Shown piece by piece: positions 35,743 through 43,741 of a DNA stretch of 64,000 nt. This DNA comes from Gemmatimonadaceae bacterium (GTDB lineage Bacteria; Gemmatimonadota; Gemmatimonadetes; Gemmatimonadales; Gemmatimonadaceae): NCBI GenBank assembly GCA_020851035.1, contig JADZDM010000001.1:151160-215159 (forward strand). Reading direction: 5' to 3'. How positions within the stretch are numbered: the stretch's first letter is position 1; every line of letters begins with the position of its first letter. The position numbers were made by a program, and so were the translations under genes. Under the pieces are notes generated by a model. That model saw only the letters and a program-made list of their open reading frames with translations. It searched no databases and was not told the origin of the DNA.

Positions 35743-35978
35743 GCCGCGTCGAACCGCAGCGAGTACAACGCCTCGTCATGCAGGATTTCGGCGGAATAGG
35801 CAAAGACGGCGCGCAGCGCGTCAGCGCTGAGGGACGGGTAATTCTCCAACACCTGCGCCGATGTCCAACCCGCGGCAAAGAGACCGAGGATGAACTCCAC
35901 GGTCAGCCGCGTGCCCTGCACGAGCGGCTTGCCGCCGGCAATGTCGGCCGTGGTCGTGATATAGGGCTGCCAATTCAT
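35739..35978 (-). CDS. DUF433 protein (putative antitoxin)
   Basis: 79 residues. The DUF433 helix-turn-helix pattern is clear: GGKPLVQGTRLTVEFILGLF followed by AAGWTSAQVLENYPSLSADA. In most genomes it directly precedes a DUF5615 gene, as here with a 4-bp overlap, and is assumed to neutralise it and autoregulate. The ATG giving MNWQPY is preferred over an upstream in-frame ATG, which adds a Pro/Ser leader outside the family. Confidence 0.88.
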   Translation of the reverse strand: MNWQPYITTTADIAGGKPLVQGTRLTVEFILGLFAAGWTSAQVLENYPSLSADALRAVFAYSAEILHDEALYSLRFDAA

Positions 35979-36125
35979 CGGGGGGCTCCATGGCGAGGCT
36001 CGTGGAAACATACCCCGAAGGTGCGGGCCGAGCGACGCCCTGGTGTGGAGCCCGTGGGAGGCACCTCGGACCCTACGGGTAGAGCTGCACGTCGATCGCT
36101 CGCAACCAGTCAGGAAAGGCGCCGC

Positions 36126-38456
36126 TCACCGCGACGCCCGTTGTGCCCGCCTACCCGCCCCCGCGCGCACCACCAGCTCATCAACGAACACCCACGCCGC
36201 CCCGCCCGCACCGGGATGCTCCGCCGGCAGTGTCGCGCCACGCGCCACCACCCGGAGATGCCGGGCATCCATCGCACTCGGCGCCTGCGCCACGAACGCC
36301 CGCGTGAACGCCCCCTCCCGCGCCACCGGCACCTGATGCGTGAGCACCACCGGCTCACTCCATGTGCTGCCATCCGCCGACCACGACACCGTCACCTCGC
36401 GCGGCAGCAGGATCCAGCTGCGCACGTTCTGCAGGAACCGCGCATCCAGCGTCGCCCCACGCACCGGCTCAGGCAACGCCACCTCGAACGAGACCTCGGG
36501 CTTCTCCCACCCCTGCCAGATGCCATCCGCGTGCTCGGTGCTGCCCAGCAGGCCGTCCGTGAGGCTGCGGCCGCCGGTGCCGGGATACCGCGCATCAGCC
36601 GCCGGCACGCTGCGCACACTGGCCCCGACTGCGCGATGCTGCACCCCCTGCACGCGCCGCTCCTCGCGCACCGGTGAGCTGCCCAGGAACGCCTGCAGTC
36701 GCGTGAGCCCCGTCGGGCGCAGCAGCGCGCCGTCACGCAGCACCGGTGACCGCGCCGATGGCGGCGAGCCATTGGTGGAGGCGCGCATCACGAGGCCGTC
36801 CGCCAGCACGGGAAGGCGCAGCTGCGCCCGTCCGCTCACGGTGTCATACGTGATCCGCATCGACACCAGCGGCGAGGCATCGGGACCGATGGCGTACCCG
36901 GCCCGCGACAGCGACGGCGCGTGCACTGTGGCCACTCGCTGCGCGAAGGCCGCCTGGTCACCCCCCGGACCACTCCACAGCAACTCGGCGAACGCGAGGA
37001 GCCGCGGCAGCGCCATCAGCTCCACGTTTGCACCGCTGGTGATGTGCTCGCTCCACAACGGTGCCTCGCCGCCGAGGATGCGTGCCCGCTGCTCGTCGCG
37101 CAGGCCGGCGGGCACGGGGTTGAAGGCGTACACATCCCGCAGCGTCAGCTCGCCCGCCGAGCGATTGAGGTAGGTGAAGTCGCTGGGGGAGGCGATCACG
37201 TCGAAGCCGCGCGTGACCGCGGCGCGCGTGAAGGCGGTGTCGCGCCACGACTGCACCACGCCGCCAGGCACGTAGCTCCCATCGAGCACCTCGTCCCATC
37301 CGATGATGCGACGGCCGCGTTTCGCCACGTGGTCTGCGATGCGGCGCAGGAACCAGCTCTGCAGCTCCTCTTCGTTGGCCAGTCCTTCGCGCTGCATCAC
37401 CGCCTGGCAGGCGGCACAGGCCTTCCAGCGCTCCTTGGGTGCCTCGTCGCCACCGATGTGGATGTACGGGGAGGGGAAGAGCGCGATCACCTCGTCCAGC
37501 ACGTTGAAGAGGAAGGTGAAGGTCTCCGGCTTGCCCACGCAGTACACGTCGGCGAACACGCCCCAGGTATGCGGCACCTGGATGGTGTCGTTGGTGCAGC
37601 CCAGCGAGGGGTAGGAGGCGATGGCTGCCGAGGAGTGGCCCGGGATCTCGATCTCCGGCACGACGGTGATGCCGCGCGCAGTCGCATAGCGCACCACATG
37701 CCGGATCTGCGCCTGGGTGTAGTACCCGCCGGAGCGCGAGCCATCGGCTTCGCGCCGCCATGCGCCGATGCGGGTCAGGTTGGGGTAGCGCTTGATCTCG
37801 ATGCGCCACCCCTGGTCCTCGGTCAGGTGCCAGTGGAGGACGTTCATCTTGTAGCGCGCGAGCAGGTCGATGTGTCGCTCGATGTCGCGCACGGGGAAGA
37901 AGTGGCGGCCGGCGTCGATCATGGAGCCACGCCAGGGGAAGGCGGGGGCGTCGGTGATGCGGGTGGCGGCGACCTGCCACCGACCGCGGCGTTCAGCGGA
38001 TTCGAGGAGTTGCAACAGCGTCTCCAACCCCCATCGTGCGCCGGCCACACCGGCACCGCGGACCAGCACCCGCTGGCTGTCCACGGCCAGCTCGTACGCC
38101 TCGGCGGTTCGGTGGACGAGGCCCGTGTCCAGCGTGATGTAGCGTGCATCGCGGGCTTGCGGCGGGCTGGCGGTGACGCGTACCGCGACGCCTGACTTGG
38201 TCCGGAGTCGGGCCGCGAATTGCGCAGCCAGCGCGCGCAGTGTCGGCGCGTTGGATGGCACGACGAGGGCCACGGACGGCGGCAGGACGAAGGGCGGTTG
38301 ACCGCGGGCTGGCTCCGCCTGAGATGCGCGCGGCAGAAGCGCGTCAGCGCCGCGTGGCGCCGGTTGTGCGGGGAGCGCGCCGGCCAGCGCGATCAGGAAT
38401 GCGGCAAGGCGGGCGAGTGCCGTTCGTGTCCTCCCACGGTGGCGGAACGCGATCAT
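36126..38456 (-). CDS. Secreted beta-N-acetylhexosaminidase, GH20
   Basis: 776 residues. Signal peptide core LARLAAFLIALAGALPAQ. A GH20b non-catalytic domain at about 55-170 precedes the TIM barrel, which opens PWRGSMIDAGRHFFP (about 174) and has NVLHWHLTEDQGWR, VVPEIEIPGHSSA and the catalytic pair in HIGGDEAPK (Asp337, Glu338). After the barrel (about 520), an Ig-like hexosaminidase C-terminal region and a discoidin-like domain follow. It removes terminal GlcNAc/GalNAc from chitin oligomers, peptidoglycan fragments or glycans outside the cytoplasm. The ATG giving MIAFRHRG is chosen; the upstream extension is Arg-rich and not signal-like. An attC-like site begins 165 bp upstream. Confidence 0.94.
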   Translation of the reverse strand: MIAFRHRGRTRTALARLAAFLIALAGALPAQPAPRGADALLPRASQAEPARGQPPFVLPPSVALVVPSNAPTLRALAAQFAARLRTKSGVAVRVTASPPQARDARYITLDTGLVHRTAEAYELAVDSQRVLVRGAGVAGARWGLETLLQLLESAERRGRWQVAATRITDAPAFPWRGSMIDAGRHFFPVRDIERHIDLLARYKMNVLHWHLTEDQGWRIEIKRYPNLTRIGAWRREADGSRSGGYYTQAQIRHVVRYATARGITVVPEIEIPGHSSAAIASYPSLGCTNDTIQVPHTWGVFADVYCVGKPETFTFLFNVLDEVIALFPSPYIHIGGDEAPKERWKACAACQAVMQREGLANEEELQSWFLRRIADHVAKRGRRIIGWDEVLDGSYVPGGVVQSWRDTAFTRAAVTRGFDVIASPSDFTYLNRSAGELTLRDVYAFNPVPAGLRDEQRARILGGEAPLWSEHITSGANVELMALPRLLAFAELLWSGPGGDQAAFAQRVATVHAPSLSRAGYAIGPDASPLVSMRITYDTVSGRAQLRLPVLADGLVMRASTNGSPPSARSPVLRDGALLRPTGLTRLQAFLGSSPVREERRVQGVQHRAVGASVRSVPAADARYPGTGGRSLTDGLLGSTEHADGIWQGWEKPEVSFEVALPEPVRGATLDARFLQNVRSWILLPREVTVSWSADGSTWSEPVVLTHQVPVAREGAFTRAFVAQAPSAMDARHLRVVARGATLPAEHPGAGGAAWVFVDELVVRAGAGRRAQRASR

Positions 38457-38620
38457 CTCGGAAGCTGTGTCGCGGACAAATCCCGACTGATCGGCGCGAG
38501 CCGATCGAATGCAACAACGGTTGCATCTTCTCCGCCGCGAGGTGGCGGAGAAAGGTTGCGTCGACAATGACAACGCCCTCCTCAGAAGCACTCAATGAAA
38601 AAACCGGATTGCCAGCCGAG

Positions 38621-38714
38621 GCTTAACGCCAGCATTGACTGCAGAGCACCCGCACCGCAAAGACTGCACCGAGTGCAATGTCGTGTGCTCTGCCGTCGCA
38701 TGCAGGCGTTAGAA
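38621..38714 (-). repeat. attC-like palindrome, site 1 (best conserved)
   Basis: 94-bp imperfect palindrome with the full integron attC layout. R box: GTTAAGC on the minus strand (38627-38621), matching GTTRRRY. Outer stem TAACGCC (38624-38630)/GGCGTTA (38705-38711), one unpaired base, GCA/TGC, an unpaired spacer (about 6-7 nt each side), a 9-bp stem GCAGAGCAC (38641-38649)/GTGCTCTGC (38685-38693), and a variable terminal hairpin containing TGCAC/GTGCA. It lies downstream of the minus-strand two-helix membrane gene, as expected for a cassette. Confidence 0.7.
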
Positions 38715-38863
38715 GGCCGTTCCGCTCCGAATCAAGCCGCGAGTCGCGCTTCATAAGGTCACGCGGAGCACTCAGATCCGCACGCATGAGAAGTCGACCT
38801 CGGCGATTCACCGAAAAACTCGCGGCGCAACCTAAAAGAAGCGGCACCACTCTAGCCCGCAGG

Positions 38864-39328
38864 TCAGGTAAGCGACTTGTAGAGCACACCGCCGACAACA
38901 ACCACAAGTGTGGCCCAAGCTTTCGCGACTACTTCCTGTCCATACTTAAACTCCTCAAAGTGCGACCTCCCCTTTTCGCGATCATAGAGGAAGAAGTACT
39001 CGAACGCGAACCAAGCCGGTGGAACCATCACCCAGATAACCCAACACCACAGAAGCGCGTGACCTTCCCGCTTCGGCATCACAAGCGTCCAGGTACCTGA
39101 CTCGTTGAACGCGGCACCCCCTATGATCTTCCACAACAGCCAGACAGTCATCACCAGCAAAGCGAACGCGGCGACCTGCACAAGGAACATCCCAACTTTC
39201 ACTGTTGGTCCTGACTTATAGAAGTCCGCAGCCTTCTTGGGAGACGACACTGCAGTCCCACTCTTTGGAGGGCCATCAGTGTCCCTGAGAATCTGCTGTG
39301 CACGCATCTCACGTCTTGTCTTGGCCAT
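38864..39328 (-). CDS. Small two-helix membrane protein, cassette gene
   Basis: 154 residues, no recognised family. The start MAKTRREMRAQQ follows a GAGGG at a good distance. The first ~55 residues are charged and cytosolic-looking. Two hydrophobic helices follow: VGMFLVQVAAFALLVMTVWL (about 66-90) and ALLWCWVIWVMVPPAWFAFE (about 110-130), then an amphipathic end with a third weak hydrophobic stretch (ATLVVVVGGVLY). GC content is lower than in the flanking chromosome. It sits between two attC-like sites and is read in the same direction as the other genes of the island, so it is most likely a mobile cassette ORF. Confidence 0.7.
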   Translation of the reverse strand: MAKTRREMRAQQILRDTDGPPKSGTAVSSPKKAADFYKSGPTVKVGMFLVQVAAFALLVMTVWLLWKIIGGAAFNESGTWTLVMPKREGHALLWCWVIWVMVPPAWFAFEYFFLYDREKGRSHFEEFKYGQEVVAKAWATLVVVVGGVLYKSLT

Positions 39329-39416
39329 ATTGGTGCCCTCGCCCATTGACGAAGTCAGGTGACGCACTAACTGATTCGGAACCCGCGCCAACTGTTCAAA
39401 TATTCACTTCGCAGCG

Positions 39417-39512
39417 GTCTAATACCAAGCATAGTCTGCGGTGTGCGCGCCTGAAGATTCTCGTACGTACCGAGACTTCTGGTTCTCCGTCAGGCTCGTG
39501 TCCTTGTTAGAC
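39417..39512 (-). repeat. attC-like palindrome, site 2
   Basis: 96 bp with GTCTAA (39417-39422)/TTAGAC (39507-39512) at the ends, an inner stem GCCTGA (39449-39454)/TCAGGC (39490-39495), and a terminal hairpin TCTCG/CGAGA around TACGTAC. On the minus strand the first core is GTCTAAC (matches RYYYAAC) and the last ATTAGAC (first base off consensus). The L-box pairing is weak, so this is a degenerate site. Confidence 0.5.
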
Positions 39513-39797
39513 GTGCGAATTCACAGGCTTAGCGCAAGACCGATCCAGCAAAGCCAGATGACATAGGGTGCGCCTGGCTTCCAACCTCCGCCGAGAGAAA
39601 GGTTGCCGGGGGATTCGGTGACAGTGCACTCATCGCGTTGAAGCGATGATGCCGATGGGTTTCGGGCCAGTGTGAACCGCAAGACGGGACAGAATGGGCG
39701 GCGGTGGATGGAAGAGCCGGATCAGTCGTGCGGCCTAGGCACCCTGATTCCCGACTCCCGTGCGCGATCGCCTTTGTGACAGCCGAGTGAATCCGAA
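39513..39797. other. Intergenic stretch inside the cassette island
   Basis: 285 bp between attC-like site 2 and the stop of the NTF2-like gene. A 90-codon minus frame exists but has no start context, no domain pattern and no coding-like composition. I see no other feature. Confidence 0.4.
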
Positions 39798-40139
39798 TCA
39801 TCGTATTCGCTCAATGAGTCCACTGTCACCGAAACTCGACGGCACCGCACGAAAATATCCTGCGATCATTTGCCTAAACGCGTCGATGCCGCGCCCCTTG
39901 TCGGTCAGCGAGTCGCCAGACACGCTCATCCACACCACATCGCTCGCGACGATCCTCATCATGGCGTCCAGATCTTTGGCATTGAACGCTGCCACGTACT
40001 CACGTACCACCGAGATCGGCGTGGTGTCGTGCGGGGTGGTCACGGCACGCTGCGCGCCTGCGGACGTGGTACGGCCGAGAAGCAGGAGTCCAAGCAGAAT
40101 GAGGCGGCGGCGCCGGAGCGTTTCCCTGAGACAACGCAT
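39798..40139 (-). CDS. Exported NTF2/SnoaL-like protein, shortened
   Basis: 113 residues from ATG 40139. A signal peptide (RRRRLILLGLLLLGRTTSAGAQ) precedes an NTF2-like domain start: VVREYVAAFNAKDLDAMMRI, then SDVVWMSVSGDSLTDKGRGI and FRQMIAGYF. The usual last three beta-strands (about 40 residues) are missing; the chain jumps to SSFGDSGLIERIR and stops, as if an internal piece had been lost, because family members often end with a similar GLIxRV strand. It may be non-functional. An earlier GTG would overlap the upstream gene's stop. It follows the TIGR02391 gene without an attC between them. Confidence 0.7.
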   Translation of the reverse strand: MRCLRETLRRRRLILLGLLLLGRTTSAGAQRAVTTPHDTTPISVVREYVAAFNAKDLDAMMRIVASDVVWMSVSGDSLTDKGRGIDAFRQMIAGYFRAVPSSFGDSGLIERIR

Positions 40140-40168
40140 GCTGTGCAGCGCGACACCGCTCGCCAGCA

Positions 40169-40969
40169 CTACGATTTTGCCACTCGCTTCGATTCCTGTA
40201 CTCGATACGCCAACAGGCTGAGTAGAGAGATGTACTCCAGTGCTCGCTGCTCAGAGCCTTCCGGAAACGAGTGGCCGCCCGGATTTCGAATTGCCATAAC
40301 GGCGCCTTCGAAGAGATGCATCATGCCCTCCTGTTCATCAGCGTCGGTTTGATCCGCAAGTGCGTTGAATGAGAGGATTGGTGCATTCTTTGAGAATACA
40401 GTTCTGACAAGACCAGTGCCATCAAGGTCATGTCTTCCAGACCGGTCCTTCACGTAGTTAATGAGGGCCTTCGATGCTGCGAACACGGCTTCCGAATGAT
40501 AGCCGTCCACAAAGAGATCGCTCGCAACATCTGATATTCGCGGATGCAGGTTGAGTTTCGAGAAGTAGCTCGACGGCGTTGGCGGGCCATCGCCTATATC
40601 TTCAGCTTTCTCACGAAGCCGATTGATCAAGCCATTGAGCACGCCGTTTACTGAGGTGCGTCCACGATCGGTCGACGTAATGATTTCGTAGTCGTTCATG
40701 TTGATGTACATCGGTCCAGCCCAGAGACGAATATGCTTGTGCTCTTCGAACTCTGGAGAAGCCTGGCCAAAGACTTCGCGGATCGTCTCTCGAATGTTGC
40801 TGATAACGACATCGTCCGCTCCACTGTGTCCGAGTATCGCGGACCGTATGTCGAGCTGCTCGAGTTCCTCAATTCGTCGTTCAAGCTTGGCGATTGCTCG
40901 CTGAATCTCGTAACGTGAGGCGAAGATTCGCACCTCGATCATTGGCTCCGGAGGGACTTTTCGCGGCAT
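40169..40969 (-). CDS. TIGR02391 (Ymh-type) protein, cassette gene
   Basis: 266 residues. The first ~130 are a charged, partly coiled-coil region (IQRAIAKLERRIEELEQLD). The C-terminal ~120 match TIGR02391: LHPRISDVASDLFVDGYHSE, AVFAASKALINYVKDRSG and the strongly conserved AIRNPGGHSF. This family is typical of prophages, restriction-modification and other defence neighbourhoods; its activity is unknown, though a HEPN-like RNase relation has been suggested by the helical pattern and the RNxxxH motif, here RNPGGH. Start 40969 is used; an ATG nine codons later with a close GGAG is possible. GC is lower than in the flanks. An attC-like site lies just upstream. Confidence 0.82.
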   Translation of the reverse strand: MPRKVPPEPMIEVRIFASRYEIQRAIAKLERRIEELEQLDIRSAILGHSGADDVVISNIRETIREVFGQASPEFEEHKHIRLWAGPMYINMNDYEIITSTDRGRTSVNGVLNGLINRLREKAEDIGDGPPTPSSYFSKLNLHPRISDVASDLFVDGYHSEAVFAASKALINYVKDRSGRHDLDGTGLVRTVFSKNAPILSFNALADQTDADEQEGMMHLFEGAVMAIRNPGGHSFPEGSEQRALEYISLLSLLAYRVQESKRVAKS

Positions 40970-41013
40970 CGAATATCTGGTGACGGTCTGTCTCTGGCGA
41001 TGGCAAAGACTGC

Positions 41014-41110
41014 TGGCAAGCGCCAGAGTTCAGCTGCGGAGCGGCCCACGTGGAGCGCGCATTGTGAATGGAGGCTGGGCCGCTCCGTCAGCGGCAACGA
41101 TTCGTTAGAC
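41014..41110 (-). repeat. attC-like palindrome, site 3
   Basis: 97 bp downstream of the ATPase stop. On the minus strand it starts GTCTAACGAATCGTTGCCGC, a classical R''-L'' arm. A perfect 11-bp stem GGAGCGGCCCA (41038-41048)/TGGGCCGCTCC (41076-41086) follows. The far arm (GCAGCTGAAC then CTTGCCA) is only partly complementary, so the R' core is degenerate. Confidence 0.55.
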
Positions 41111-41173
41111 AGCGTGCTGCGCTGACGCCGCGGTCTTACCCACCCGCGCCGCCGAGCACGGGTCAGATCGAAG

Positions 41174-42649
41174 TCACCCGTCGATCGCCGTTCGATTCGA
41201 TCGCTCCCGTGTGCTCGCTTTAAGTGCTGGACGGTACAGATAGGTAATGGAGAACGTGCTGAACGTAATGCGGCGCAACACGCCCGCTTCGACAAGCAGT
41301 TCGATCGCTGCCTCCACTTCAGACGAGCCGGATGGTGCGAGCCCGAGGGCGTCGGCGAGATGCGGAATCGAGTCGAATGCGGCGGTTCCACCCCTCAGGC
41401 GGTCGAGGTACGGACGTGCGCTCGGGAACTCGGCCAAGACCGTATCATCGAGACGCTTTCGGGATAGCTCGCCGAAGGAGCTAACGATCGAGTCAGCCGA
41501 GAGAATCGTGTCGGTAGGCACACCGCTAGGATTCGTCCTCTGCAGCTCAATGTTCTTTCTCGTCGCGAGCGACAACAGCGTTATGTAGTTCCGTGGATTG
41601 AAGGCGCCGGTCCCGTCCATCGTCGCTTTGGCAATCCAAACGTGGCTGCGCTCCGTTTGGATGGTAGCAGGCGAAAGCGCATTCCAGACCTGATTGGGGT
41701 CGCTCGTGTCGACCTTTAGCAGGTTCAACTTCTGCCGTACAGCCAAACTCGCTGTCATCCTTCGCGATACAAGCGCCACGATGCTTCGAGCATTCCAGAC
41801 AATGTTCAAGTCACGTAAATGAGTCACGTTCGTAAAGCCCGCGACTTTCGTTACGCGATCATAGATGTCGGTACGGATGAATATCTTACATCTGATGTCC
41901 GTTTGCCCTTGCCTCAGCGCGCAGATGTTGAGGTGGGCACGAAGCAATGCGCGTAAACTATGGATCTCGTTCGCCGAGCTCTTCTGAAAGAGCTCATCCA
42001 GGCGGTCGATCAACACCCACAGTTTCGTTCGGCCAGCTCGCAAGACGCCGATGCAGATATCCACAAGCCTCAGAACGTGCTCTTCGGATAGGAGAAGCTT
42101 GTCAACCTTCTCGCTCAGGTCGAGCGAAAAGTTCAATGTGGGGAGCCCGTCAGGGGTCATTCCAAGTCCGAACCCTACCGACCTCATTCTTCGAATGCTG
42201 TCCATCAGGCCCTGCTTCGAAGGCTCCTTGGCGAGACCGGTTGCTTTGAGGAAGTCGGCGATCTCGCGCAATTGAGCCTTGTTCTCCGAATGCTCCTGAA
42301 CGTTCGCCAAGACCTCGTTCGCTATGACAGACGCAAGATAGGCAGTCCATAGGAGCCTAAATTGATCTTCTGTGGTAGCGGCGGCTTTGGTAGCGCGAAA
42401 CACGTCGGACGCGGTGGCCTCCGAAGCGGATACGATCAGCGTTCTGGGCGGCGTGTACCTTCCGGAAAGGAGCGTGCGGTACATAGCAGTCTTACCAAGG
42501 CCCTTATGCCCTCGAATCACATCGACTGTACCAGCGAGGACCGTCGAGAAGTCCGAGGTCTCGACGAAGTAGTCGTCTAGCCCTGCGTCGTTCTCCGCGA
42601 CATCCGCTCCGAAGTTCAGTAACCTCAGGATCTCCTGATGCTCTTTCAT
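41174..42649 (-). CDS. P-loop ATPase, Sll1717-like/STAND-type, cassette gene
   Basis: 491 residues from an ATG with GGAG seven bases upstream. Walker A GHKGLGKTAM (47-56); Walker B LWVLIDRLDEL (Asp215, then Asp218-Glu219). The pattern resembles the P-loop ATPases of the Sll1717 group, seen in defence islands and mobile elements. After the ATPase core, residues about 330-450 include FNPRNYITLLSLAT and a C-terminal winged-helix-like end (VEAAIELLVEAGVLRRITFS). No nuclease or membrane effector is fused, so a partner may be needed; the TIGR02391 protein in the next cassette is the only local candidate. AT-richer than its neighbours. Confidence 0.82.
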   Translation of the reverse strand: MKEHQEILRLLNFGADVAENDAGLDDYFVETSDFSTVLAGTVDVIRGHKGLGKTAMYRTLLSGRYTPPRTLIVSASEATASDVFRATKAAATTEDQFRLLWTAYLASVIANEVLANVQEHSENKAQLREIADFLKATGLAKEPSKQGLMDSIRRMRSVGFGLGMTPDGLPTLNFSLDLSEKVDKLLLSEEHVLRLVDICIGVLRAGRTKLWVLIDRLDELFQKSSANEIHSLRALLRAHLNICALRQGQTDIRCKIFIRTDIYDRVTKVAGFTNVTHLRDLNIVWNARSIVALVSRRMTASLAVRQKLNLLKVDTSDPNQVWNALSPATIQTERSHVWIAKATMDGTGAFNPRNYITLLSLATRKNIELQRTNPSGVPTDTILSADSIVSSFGELSRKRLDDTVLAEFPSARPYLDRLRGGTAAFDSIPHLADALGLAPSGSSEVEAAIELLVEAGVLRRITFSTFSITYLYRPALKASTRERSNRTAIDG

Positions 42650-42758
42650 TCTCTCGCTCCTGAGGAGTTCGGACGTGAAGGGCAAGCTGCGCAAGTGTCT
42701 CGAGTGTGCCAATAGGCTGTTCGCTAATTGGCCCGACCTCGCTCAGCACCCGCGCGTG

Positions 42759-42877
42759 TTAGGCCGGACCGTTACCTGAACCTGCCGCCACGCGCCGTCG
42801 GCGCGCAAGTAGCAGTGTGTGTTTATTGCCCGAGCGTCGCCCGACCTCGGACCGCGCTATGGCACGGTCTGCCTAAC
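42759..42877 (-). repeat. Core-site inverted repeat at the engB end of the island
   Basis: GTTAGGC (42759-42765) and GCCTAAC (42871-42877) are perfect complements and match integron core consensus GTTRRRY/RYYYAAC; inside them GACCGT (42768-42773) pairs with ACGGTC (42864-42869). The order is inside-out for a single attC, so read on the minus strand this is the R' end of one site (running back to about 42985, overlapping the engB stop, where GCGTAAAGCGGCC partly matches) and the R'' end of the next, flanking an ORF-less ~110-bp cassette. Confidence 0.5.
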
Positions 42878-42982
42878 GCGCCTGGCCAAACGCCTCGACT
42901 GCGCGTCGCTCCGTGCAACCGGCCCCACCCGCGCCGCCAGTACCGCACTCCGGACCGCGCCGCGCGACCAGACACGGCCGCT

Positions 42983-43735
42983 TTACGCCTCTTCGGGTAG
43001 CAACTCGCCATCGTCGAGCACCACCGGCACCACCCCATCCGGCGCAGCTTCCGCCCGCGGCACATACACCGGCTCCTCCCGCCACGCCCCCGCCTCCAAC
43101 AACGCCACCAACGTCCCCGCCAGCTCATCCCGCCCGATGCCGTCATGCGCACTGAACGGAATCACCTGATCCTCATCCAGCCCCGCCTCCGCGCATAGCT
43201 CGCGAATCCGCTTCGACCGCGCCTGCACCCCAAGCTTGTCCACCTTGGTCAGCGCAATCAGCGTTGGCACCCCAATCTCCCCTAGCGCCTCGAGCATCAG
43301 CCGGTCATCCGCCGTCGGATCATGCCGCACGTCCAGCAGCAACACCACGCCACGCAAGTACGGCGACGAGTGCAAATAGCTCGAAATCAACGGCTTCCAC
43401 GCCGCCTTCCGATCCTTGCTGATCTTCGCGTACCCGTACCCCGGCAGATCCACCAGCATGAACGTCTCGTTCACGCGAAAGAAATTCAGCTCGCGCGTCC
43501 GTCCAGGCGTCTTGCTCACCCGTGCAAACGCCTTCCGCTTCACCAGCGCGTTGAGCAGCGAACTCTTGCCCACGTTCGACCGCCCCGCGAACGCGATCTC
43601 CGGCAGCTGCGGCTCAGGACGCCAGCCGTCCACCGTCGCCATCGGCCCCGCGAACGTCAGCGAGCGGATCACCAGCGGGTCAGCCGCCGTCGCCGGCGTC
43701 GCGGGCGGGGTGGCCGGCACTTCTTGGTCAGTCAC
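42983..43735 (-). CDS. engB: Ribosome biogenesis GTP-binding protein EngB/YsxC
   Basis: 250 residues from a GTG. G1 [10 protein letters not shown] near 51-60, G2-region Thr in KTPGRTRE, G3 [10 protein letters not shown]4 TKVDK and G5-like SAHDG. It assists assembly of the large ribosomal subunit. The C-terminal ~45 residues ([20 protein letters not shown]) are an acidic extension beyond the usual ~200-residue length. It is the last gene of tig-clpP-clpX-lon-engB, starting 6 bp after the lon stop. Its TAA overlaps a candidate attC arm, so the cassette island joins right at its end. Confidence 0.96.
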   Translation of the reverse strand: MTDQEVPATPPATPATAADPLVIRSLTFAGPMATVDGWRPEPQLPEIAFAGRSNVGKSSLLNALVKRKAFARVSKTPGRTRELNFFRVNETFMLVDLPGYGYAKISKDRKAAWKPLISSYLHSSPYLRGVVLLLDVRHDPTADDRLMLEALGEIGVPTLIALTKVDKLGVQARSKRIRELCAEAGLDEDQVIPFSAHDGIGRDELAGTLVALLEAGAWREEPVYVPRAEAAPDGVVPVVLDDGELLPEEA

Positions 43736-43741
43736 GCAATC

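Noticed and set aside
38621..38714. Ordinary transcription terminator
   Set aside because: It is far longer than a terminator stem, has unpaired spacers in attC positions, core sites at both ends and no T tract.
39529..39801. A 90-codon minus-strand gene
   Set aside because: No Shine-Dalgarno, no domain pattern, Ser/Pro/His-rich composition unlike its neighbours.
36126..42877. Prophage or insertion sequence
   Set aside because: No transposase, integrase or phage structural gene is present in this stretch; the attC-like sites explain the island better.
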